From CAZDFU01 sp964504985 (GTDB taxonomy: Bacteria > Patescibacteriota > Microgenomatia > Daviesbacterales > UBA10151): DNA of 7,707 bases. The position numbers were made by a program, and so were the translations under genes. Below, piece after piece: positions 1 through 4,867 of the stretch. The stretch covers positions 1-7,707 of the forward strand of contig CAZDFU010000032.1 of NCBI GenBank assembly GCA_964504985.1, given 5' to 3'. How positions within the stretch are numbered: the stretch's first letter is position 1; the number at the start of each line of letters is the position of its first letter. The notes under the pieces were generated by a model, which had not been told where the DNA came from, did not search any database, and saw nothing but the letters and a program-made list of their open reading frames with translations.

Positions 1-31
1 ATGTTAGAGAACAAGACAAGCACTATGTTAA

Positions 32-105
32 GGAACCAGGGTCAAGAACCCGCGGAATGTTCCGTAAACTATTCCATGCTCTTAACGAGCCTAGAAGCTG
101 GTTCC
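32..105. repeat. 74-nt inverted-repeat element, cloverleaf-like fold
   Basis: An 8-bp perfect terminal inverted repeat, GGAACCAG (32-39) and CTGGTTCC (98-105), encloses three smaller hairpins: GGGT-CAAGA-ACCC (39-51), CGGAA-TG-TTCCG (53-64) and GCTC-TTAAC-GAGC (78-90). The element could be a structured RNA, a DNA-level recombination or protein site, or a decayed repeat. Its right half contains an 18-nt motif that recurs at 585-602. Nothing here matches a tRNA or a named RNA family that I recognise. Confidence 0.45.
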
Positions 106-108
106 AAT
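91..108 (+). repeat. 18-nt direct repeat, copy 1
   Basis: CTAGAAGCTGGTTCCAAT recurs in the same orientation at 585-602 with one mismatch. A second shared word, ACTATAGTT, lies downstream of both copies (151-159 and 620-628). The two copies flank the small coiled-coil gene at 181-450. Confidence 0.6.
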
Positions 109-180
109 TTTAAATCATTTTAGGTACTTTAGATTGTCAGGACAGGATAAACTATAGTTATTGATTATTGTAAAGAATAA

Positions 181-450
181 TTACAAAGCTGGAGTAGTTT
201 TCTGTTCTATTTTATCTACTCTTTTCTCCAGCTCATCATATTCTTCCCTAGTTGGAGTATCATCCTCAAGGTAAGCAAGTTGTTTTCCTAATTTGTCTAT
301 TCTGCCAGTTAAGTTTTTTTCTACCTTATCCAACTTTACATCCAAACCATCTACTTTCTCGCCAACTTTATCAATTTTCCTTAGTAATTCCTGTTTAAGA
401 GTACTTTGTCCATTAATAATAGCCTGAAGCATTTTTTGGGTATCAACCAT
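181..450 (-). CDS. Small coiled-coil protein, unknown function
   Basis: An 89-residue soluble protein with no signal peptide or membrane segment. Residues 1-20 form a probable helix (MVDTQKMLQAIINGQSTLKQ). Residues about 20-82 are a charged heptad-like coiled coil with repeated K-V/I-D-K/G-L blocks, interrupted by LEDDTPTREE near 61-70. I recall similar MVDTQ...AIINGQS...LAYLEDDTPTREE proteins as multi-copy hypothetical proteins in Microgenomates genomes; their role is unknown, and assembly through helical bundling is only an inference. The longer frame begins with TTG at 489, but that codon is part of a good -35 box (TTGAAA 489-484, then TATACT 465-460). The ATG at 450 is therefore the credible start, and the mRNA would be almost leaderless. 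The gene lies between two related repeat regions, as if it were a small cassette. Confidence 0.75.
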   Translation of the reverse strand: MVDTQKMLQAIINGQSTLKQELLRKIDKVGEKVDGLDVKLDKVEKNLTGRIDKLGKQLAYLEDDTPTREEYDELEKRVDKIEQKTTPAL

Positions 451-459
451 ATCACAGAA

Positions 460-489
460 AGTATATATTGATAAGTATGCTTTTTTCAA
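460..489 (-). promoter_or_regulatory. Promoter of the coiled-coil gene
   Basis: TTGAAA (489-484) and TATACT (465-460) are separated by 18 nt; each matches the sigma-70 consensus at five of six bases. Transcription would begin near 453, only a few bases before the ATG at 450. No Shine-Dalgarno lies between, so a leaderless mRNA is likely. Confidence 0.55.
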
Positions 490-525
490 CTGCCAAAAAT
501 ATAGACAAAGTCCCTATTGGCAGTT
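488..525. repeat. 9-bp inverted repeat at the coiled-coil gene promoter
   Basis: AACTGCCAA (488-496) and TTGGCAGTT (517-525) are perfect inverted arms 20 nt apart. The left arm overlaps the edge of the -35 box of the minus-strand gene by two bases, so it could be a paired operator. Neither strand has a T-run after the distal arm, which argues against an intrinsic terminator. Confidence 0.5.
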
Positions 526-584
526 AAAAACCAAATGTAGTCTGAAGCTATTGCCAAATAGGCCCCTCCAAACCTGAAGTGTGT

Positions 585-602
585 CTAGAAGCTGATTCCA
601 AT
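585..602 (+). repeat. 18-nt direct repeat, copy 2
   Basis: CTAGAAGCTGATTCCAAT matches 91-108 at 17 of 18 positions. Nearby 620-628 repeats the ACTATAGTT of 151-159. AGTTTACG (644-651) is the reverse complement of CGTAAACT (63-70). The 490-697 stretch therefore holds a rearranged, diverged relative of the 1-180 region and no gene I can support. Confidence 0.55.
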
Positions 603-658
603 GGTTCAACAAGTTCACCACTATAGTTCTCAAGCATTTGGGAAGTTTACGATTTGTA

Positions 659-672
659 AGTCCTTGAGGACT
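659..672. repeat. Short palindrome downstream of the 248-residue gene
   Basis: AGTCCT-TG-AGGACT is a perfect 6-bp-arm palindrome 25 nt beyond the minus-strand stop codon at 698. As RNA it would form a five-pair stem with a tetraloop. No T-run follows it on either strand, so a terminator role is weak. The CGGAA-TG-TTCCG palindrome at 53-64 has the same TG centre. Confidence 0.35.
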
Positions 673-697
673 GTAATTACATGAGTGATTATAAACA

Positions 698-1444
698 CTA
701 GTTTTCTATAATACGTTTTGAATTTAAGGCTGCATTAATAATTCTTCTACAAGCAATTTCAACTCTATCCTCTTCTGGTTGGGTCTTTAAACTATCTAAG
801 GCATTTAATGATCTAAGTATATATGGTTGTTGAATGTGCCTCTGAGCTACAAATTCAGACTTAGAATTTCTTAGAATTTCCAGCAGATATCTGTCTCTTG
901 TAAAAGATTTATCCTGCAAAAGTTTTTCAACAGTTCTCTGCCACTCGTCCCATCCAATATCAAAAATAAGATCTTCTTCTCCAATTAAATATTGGATACG
1001 TCTAGCCCTGTATTGTTTAAAATCTGGGTTCATAAGAATTTGTGAAGTATTGGGGTTGTCTAGCCAGTTTTCTTGAACATCTAGGGCTTGTTCATAAACA
1101 GTTGCTAATTTCCTTTCATAACCATTTTCGGGAAACTGATCTGCTATAGCTAAAGTTCTGACTGTATCAGCCATTAAAGTTGGTAGATTTATTGTATCAA
1201 TTACAGAAGGATCAATAATAATAACAGCAAATGGTTCCTCGCGTAATGCTGATGGGATAGTCCTTATCGAGAAAACTGTAGGTGTTTTTAATCTATAGGG
1301 AGCACTATTTACCATAAGAGTTATTTCATGATTCAAAATACCCTGTGTTATTCTTTGAGCTATCCCGGAAAATGGTGGGGAAGATTCACAGATATTATTA
1401 AGAGCTGCGTGAAATTCTCTAATAGAATGTTCTATGAAATTCAT
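698..1444 (-). CDS. Hypothetical protein, 248 residues, no recognised family
   Basis: I do not recognise this protein. It starts at an ATG (1444) and ends with TAG. No signal peptide is obvious and no convincing membrane helix is present; the most hydrophobic piece is FAVIIIDPSVIDTINLP (72-88), which reads as a buried beta strand followed by a turn. The N-terminal half is mixed alpha/beta. The C-terminal half (about 140-248) is charged and helical, with many Arg, Lys and Glu (for example QYRARRIQYLIGEEDLI at 144-160). No HExxH, Walker, DxD-nucleotidyltransferase or other catalytic motif stands out. It is monocistronic, with its own near-leaderless promoter, and about 80 nt separate it from the end of the ligase gene upstream. 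It could be a lineage-specific cytosolic protein. Confidence 0.75.
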   Translation of the reverse strand: MNFIEHSIREFHAALNNICESSPPFSGIAQRITQGILNHEITLMVNSAPYRLKTPTVFSIRTIPSALREEPFAVIIIDPSVIDTINLPTLMADTVRTLAIADQFPENGYERKLATVYEQALDVQENWLDNPNTSQILMNPDFKQYRARRIQYLIGEEDLIFDIGWDEWQRTVEKLLQDKSFTRDRYLLEILRNSKSEFVAQRHIQQPYILRSLNALDSLKTQPEEDRVEIACRRIINAALNSKRIIEN

Positions 1445-1454
1445 ATTAGCTTCG

Positions 1455-1482
1455 AGTATATCAAAAATAATTAAATTTACAA
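1455..1482 (-). promoter_or_regulatory. Promoter of the 248-residue gene
   Basis: TTGTAA (1482-1477), a 16-nt spacer and TATACT (1460-1455). The -10 ends 10 nt before the ATG at 1444, so transcription would begin just a few bases upstream of it. There is no purine-rich Shine-Dalgarno. The -10 hexamer is identical to those at 465-460 and 3370-3375. Confidence 0.45.
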
Positions 1483-1523
1483 GTTATAGGCTAAAGAGCA
1501 GCCAACTTAAAAGTAGTGCGGGG

Positions 1524-2669
1524 CTAAATTTTAAATCCTAAGCTCTTATAGAGGTTTAGGTTTGGCTCTTTTAGTAAAAGTTGTAAAGCCTTAGGAGTAT
1601 TTAGATCCTTATCTAAAATTTTTATAAGCTGGTTGGTCAAATCTTTTTTTGGTTGGTCTTTTTGCTTGTTTAATTTCTTTTCCAAATGCTCCACCTTTTT
1701 CTGGGCTTTTTTTAGATCTTTCTCCTTATATTCCCAGTCAGATCTATAGTGTTGGGACAAAAGCAGCCATCTAATGGCATTTGCTGAATACTTTTTTAAA
1801 AGCTCAGATACCATTACCAAATTTCCTTTTGATTTACTCATTTTTTCTTTTTGATAATAAACTTTTCCTGTATGTATCCAGTATTTAACAAAGGGGATTT
1901 TTCCTGTAGCTCCTTCTGATTGAACAATTTCTGCTTCATGGTGTGGAAAGATTAAATCTTTTCCCCCTCCATGTATATCAATTTGTTCACCTAAAGTTGA
2001 AATTGACATAGCAGAACATTCAATATGCCAGCCAGGCCTTCCTTTTCCCCAGGGGCTTTCAAAAGATGGAATATGAGGGGGCTGATTTGGCTTGGTAGCT
2101 CTCCAAAGGGTAAAATCCAAAGAGTTATGTTTTTGAGGGTCGCCTAAGTATTCTTCAAAAGACTGGGCTGTTTTTATCATCTGTTTTTTATTTAACCTGG
2201 ATAGCTTTCCAAAATTTAAAGCCTTAGTAATATTAAGATAAACACTGCCATTTATTTCATAGGCAAGTTCCTTTTTAAGCAGAGCTTTAATAATTTGTAT
2301 TATGGAAGGAATTTGTTCTGAAGCGTTCAAGTAATATTGGGGCTTAATCCAGTTAAGATTTTCCATATCCTCCAAAAACCTTTTAGTCCAATATTTTGAA
2401 AGGTTTTGCCAGGAAACTTTTTGCTCTTTGGCTTTTTCCAAAATATCTTTATCCCTGTCGTTTATATCTGTAACATTTTGAGTGTAGGTAACCTTATAAC
2501 CTTTAAAGAGCAAAAATCTTATTAAAGTATCAAACAAAATATAGGTAAAAGCATGGCCAAGATGAGTTGTATCATAAGGGGTAATCCCGCAAACATATAT
2601 TGTAACTTTGTCTTTATTTATTGGTTTAAATTCTTCCAGTTTTTTGCTTAGGGAGTTATAGATCTTCAT
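1524..2669 (-). CDS. cysS: Cysteinyl-tRNA synthetase-family ligase, MshC-like
   Basis: Class I ligase that adenylates cysteine; the acceptor is tRNA-Cys in CysRS, or the amine of an amino-sugar in MshC. Starting at the ATG (2669) it has 381 residues, against about 460 for E. coli CysRS and about 410 for MshC. HIGH box: CGITPYDTTHLGHA (27-40). Zinc ligands C27, C218 (GWHIECSAM), H243 and E247 (FPHHEAE). KMSKS at 276-280. The helical C-terminus is short and a full anticodon-binding domain is missing. CGITPYD-x-THLGHA and WGKGRPGWHIEC resemble MshC as I recall it; classical CysRS usually has CGPTVY...HxGNAR. The start codon follows the deacetylase stop after 1 nt, without its own Shine-Dalgarno, so translation is probably coupled. 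The family is certain; whether it charges tRNA or makes a thiol is open. Confidence 0.9.
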   Translation of the reverse strand: MKIYNSLSKKLEEFKPINKDKVTIYVCGITPYDTTHLGHAFTYILFDTLIRFLLFKGYKVTYTQNVTDINDRDKDILEKAKEQKVSWQNLSKYWTKRFLEDMENLNWIKPQYYLNASEQIPSIIQIIKALLKKELAYEINGSVYLNITKALNFGKLSRLNKKQMIKTAQSFEEYLGDPQKHNSLDFTLWRATKPNQPPHIPSFESPWGKGRPGWHIECSAMSISTLGEQIDIHGGGKDLIFPHHEAEIVQSEGATGKIPFVKYWIHTGKVYYQKEKMSKSKGNLVMVSELLKKYSANAIRWLLLSQHYRSDWEYKEKDLKKAQKKVEHLEKKLNKQKDQPKKDLTNQLIKILDKDLNTPKALQLLLKEPNLNLYKSLGFKI

Positions 2670-2670
2670 G

Positions 2671-3360
2671 TTAAGAAGGCAGGGATAATTTAATAAACCC
2701 TTCTGCAAATTTAACTTTTTTCTTTTTACCTAAATCTTTTGAAAAGGCTAAAATTCTTTCTAACACACCATCATCCATCTGAGTTTTGTGAGTTAAAATG
2801 GCTTTTCTTTTTACTTCAATAGTGTCTGAGATATCAATAAAATGGTCGGGATTGTTAAAATTTATTAGGTAAAGAGTTTTTACTTTATGAGGTTTTAGTC
2901 CTTTTTTATTCAGCTCATGAAAGGCTAACCTGTCTCTTGAAAGGGGATAAACTGCATCCAGTACAGCTTCCCCGCAAGCTCTATGGTCACTATGGTTTAT
3001 AACACCTCTTTTTTGAGAATAAACAAATGTGGGATCAAAAGTGACCACGATATCAGGTTTTAACTTTCTTATAAAGTAAACTATTTCTCTTTTTAATTTA
3101 AGATTTGCTATAAGCTGGGTATCTTTATATTTAAGAAAAAAAACTCCTTTTAACCCTAAGACCCTAGAGGCTTCTTCCTGCTCTTTTTTTCTTAATTTTT
3201 TAAGCACCGCCTCTGTCATTTTAGGGTCTGATGATCCTTTACACCCATCAGTACAGATAAGGTAATAACAATTGGCTCCTTCCTTTACCCATTTGGCAAA
3301 AGTGCCAGAGCTTGAGAAATCCAAATCATCAGGGTGCGCTCCAATTCCCAGTACTATCAT
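2671..3360 (-). CDS. PIG-L/LmbE-family N-deacetylase
   Basis: Zinc-dependent de-N-acetylase of 229 residues, cytosolic. The family removes acetyl groups from GlcNAc conjugates (MshB in mycothiol, BshB in bacillithiol, PIG-L in GPI synthesis). AHPDD at 8-12 supplies zinc ligands H9 and D12 and the likely general base D11. The second metal motif is NHSDHR (122-127), with H126 as ligand. TFDP (107-110) and the C-terminal Ile-Asp-Ile-Ser-Asp-Thr segment are typical. A longer open frame extends upstream to 3525, but MIVLGIGAHPDD is the normal family N-terminus and a TATAAT lies 7 nt before this ATG. The extension would also run through the divergent gene. It is the first gene of a two-gene operon with the MshC-like ligase, which points to an amino-sugar substrate receiving cysteine. 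The precise substrate is unknown. Confidence 0.88.
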   Translation of the reverse strand: MIVLGIGAHPDDLDFSSSGTFAKWVKEGANCYYLICTDGCKGSSDPKMTEAVLKKLRKKEQEEASRVLGLKGVFFLKYKDTQLIANLKLKREIVYFIRKLKPDIVVTFDPTFVYSQKRGVINHSDHRACGEAVLDAVYPLSRDRLAFHELNKKGLKPHKVKTLYLINFNNPDHFIDISDTIEVKRKAILTHKTQMDDGVLERILAFSKDLGKKKKVKFAEGFIKLSLPS

Positions 3361-3367
3361 AACGCTA

Positions 3368-3375
3368 ATTATACT
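3368..3375. promoter_or_regulatory. Overlapping divergent -10 boxes
   Basis: TATAAT on the minus strand (3373-3368) serves the deacetylase operon. TATACT on the plus strand (3370-3375) serves the glycosidase. They share four base pairs, so polymerase binding in one direction should exclude the other. Their -35 regions would fall inside the opposite coding sequences and are weak (for example TTTTCA for the minus strand). Confidence 0.5.
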
Positions 3376-3381
3376 AAAATT

Positions 3382-3388
3382 AAGGAGA
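3382..3388 (+). promoter_or_regulatory. Shine-Dalgarno of the glycosidase
   Basis: AAGGAGA lies just before the ATG at 3391, with three bases between GGAG and the start codon. It decides the start: the in-frame ATG at 3334 lies inside the deacetylase gene and has no such site. Confidence 0.6.
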
Positions 3389-3390
3389 GT

Positions 3391-4626
3391 ATGAAAAAGG
3401 AAAAGTTTAAAAAAGTAGTTTTTGATTTGATGATTAAAAACAGAAGAAAAAGTGGCAGATACCAATATACTGTCCCTTCTCCCCAGACTTATCCTTATCA
3501 ATGGTTGTGGGATTCCTGTTTTCATGCCATTATTTTAAGCCACTTAAGTATTGAAGATGCTAAAAAAGAATTACTTTCTTTGGTAACACATCAATATAAA
3601 GATGGCTTTATGCCTCATATGATTTACTGGGATAAAGCCCGCTCTTCTGATTTTCCGGTTGTGGAATGGGGCAGGGAAGATACCTCAACAATTACCCAAC
3701 CTCCAATGTTGGCATATGCTGTTTGGCAAATTTACAAAAAGGATCAGGATAAAGAATTCCTGGAAAAAATTTATATAAATTTAAGGGCATTTTATCAATA
3801 TTTATTAGAAGAAAGAGGTGGTGAAGATCATTTGATTGGGATTATTAATCCAGATGAATCAGGAGAAGATAATTCCCCCAGGTTTGATAAGCCTTTAGGT
3901 TTGTCTCCAACTGCCAGTTTAGAAGAAAACTTTGGCAAAAGACTGGAACTTATAGGAAAAAACAAAAGCTGTAATTTTGAAGCAAAAACTTGTATGCAAA
4001 ATTTCTTCTGGGTTAAGGATGTGCCATTTAATGCAATCATGGCAGAAAATTTAAAGATATTATCAGAAATTGCTGATGTATTAAAAAGATCTGAGGATAA
4101 AAAATATTTTTTAAAGCAGTCAAGGCTGATTGTGGAGGCTATGGAAAAATGGATGTTAAAGGATGGGATTTTTCATTCTGTATATAATTTGGAAAATAAA
4201 ATTATTAAAGCAAAAACCTGGTCTGTCTTTGCCCCTCTTTTTGCTGGAATTTGTACAAAAAGTCAGGCTTTAAATCTGGTTAATAACTATTTGCTTGATA
4301 AAAAACAATTTATGGCAGAATTTGTTGTGCCCACAGCTTCTTTAGATGACCCATCTTTTAATCCAGATGCTCCTGAGATAAAAGGGAGTGCAAAAGTTAA
4401 ACCCACCGACCTTTCCTGGAGAGGGCCTATCTGGATGGCAACTAACTGGTTTGTTTATAAAGGGCTTAGAAGATATGGTTTTAAAAAAGAGGCAGCTTTA
4501 ATTTTAAAAAGCAGCTTAAGTTTATTGGAAAAATCAGGTTTTAGGGAGTATTATCATCCAAAAACAGGTGAAGGTATGGGAGCCAGAAATTTTAGCTGGG
4601 GAGGTTTGGTTTTGGATATGGGATAA
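3391..4626 (+). CDS. MGH1/GH63-like alpha-glycoside hydrolase
   Basis: 411 residues, no signal peptide, so probably cytosolic. It has the alpha/alpha-barrel hallmarks of the GH63/mannosylglycerate-hydrolase-like superfamily. These include YPYQWLWDSCFHA (34-46), QYKDGFMPHM (68-77), the acid-loop motif NPDESGEDNSP (153-163) with D160 as probable general acid, DLSWRGPIWMATNWF (340-354), and FREYYHPKTGEGMGARNFSW (384-403), where E386 is the probable base. Relatives hydrolyse mannosylglycerate, glucosylglycerate or alpha-linked oligosaccharides by inversion. The substrate here is not readable from sequence. It diverges from the deacetylase/ligase operon through a shared promoter, which may mean coordinated sugar-conjugate metabolism. 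The chosen ATG has AAGGAGA directly upstream; the longer frame from 3334 overlaps the opposite gene and was rejected. The family assignment is firmer than the substrate. Confidence 0.82.
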   Translation: MKKEKFKKVVFDLMIKNRRKSGRYQYTVPSPQTYPYQWLWDSCFHAIILSHLSIEDAKKELLSLVTHQYKDGFMPHMIYWDKARSSDFPVVEWGREDTSTITQPPMLAYAVWQIYKKDQDKEFLEKIYINLRAFYQYLLEERGGEDHLIGIINPDESGEDNSPRFDKPLGLSPTASLEENFGKRLELIGKNKSCNFEAKTCMQNFFWVKDVPFNAIMAENLKILSEIADVLKRSEDKKYFLKQSRLIVEAMEKWMLKDGIFHSVYNLENKIIKAKTWSVFAPLFAGICTKSQALNLVNNYLLDKKQFMAEFVVPTASLDDPSFNPDAPEIKGSAKVKPTDLSWRGPIWMATNWFVYKGLRRYGFKKEAALILKSSLSLLEKSGFREYYHPKTGEGMGARNFSWGGLVLDMG

Positions 4627-4627
4627 A

Positions 4628-4762
4628 TCAATCATCTGATATACTATTTTTCTCCTTTTCTCTTTCCTCCTGAGGGATATTTACCTCATGAACTTCCTGA
4701 TGATGTTTATCATGTTCTTCCTGGGTATCAAACTCCATATTGCAATCTGGGCATCTTACCAC
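4628..4762 (-). CDS. 44-residue C2H2-type zinc-finger microprotein
   Basis: Begins at GTG (4762) and reads VRCPDCNMEFDTQEEHDKHH early, that is C-x2-C-x10-H-x3-HH, a C2H2 zinc-knuckle or finger pattern. An acidic/basic hydrophilic tail (about 22-44, rich in Glu and Lys) follows, ending ISDD-stop. The start is decided by a very strong Shine-Dalgarno 8 nt upstream. TGA is the stop and lies 1 nt from the stop of the convergent glycosidase. It is 105 nt downstream of the 558-residue gene on the same strand. Such single-finger proteins may bind nucleic acid or partner proteins; the role is unknown. The frame is very short, but the metal-ligand spacing and the ribosome site together make a real gene likely. 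Confidence 0.8.
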   Translation of the reverse strand: MVRCPDCNMEFDTQEEHDKHHQEVHEVNIPQEEREKEKNSISDD

Positions 4763-4766
4763 TTAT

Positions 4767-4776
4767 ATCACCTCCT
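4767..4776 (-). promoter_or_regulatory. Near-perfect Shine-Dalgarno of the zinc-finger gene
   Basis: On the minus strand AGGAGGTGAT matches the usual anti-Shine-Dalgarno tail of 16S rRNA over ten bases, with 8 nt from AGGAGG to the GTG start. It is the strongest ribosome site in the window and supports a gene here despite its 44-residue length. Confidence 0.8.
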
Positions 4777-4867
4777 CAATTTATTTTATTAATAAAGTAT
4801 TATTAAAAAGTAACATTAAGGTAATTTTTTGGTAACAATTATTTACAAATGTAGTTAAAGAAAAGTA

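Noticed and set aside
1..123. Open frame from the first base to a TAG at 121-123 (40 codons).
   Set aside because: It runs straight through the inverted-repeat element and has no ribosome site in view. The shared repeat word at 585-602 is not part of any comparable gene. It is probably non-coding, although the tail of a gene beginning left of the window cannot be fully excluded.
3334..3390. Upstream start for the glycosidase.
   Set aside because: It would overlap the deacetylase N-terminus (AHPDD region) on the opposite strand; the ATG at 3391 has the Shine-Dalgarno.
3361..3525. N-terminal extension of the deacetylase.
   Set aside because: It is antisense to the glycosidase, and the family normally starts just before AHPDD; a -10 box lies inside the extension.
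3828..4040. Minus-strand open frame inside the glycosidase.
   Set aside because: Antisense shadow of a conserved coding region, with no family features.
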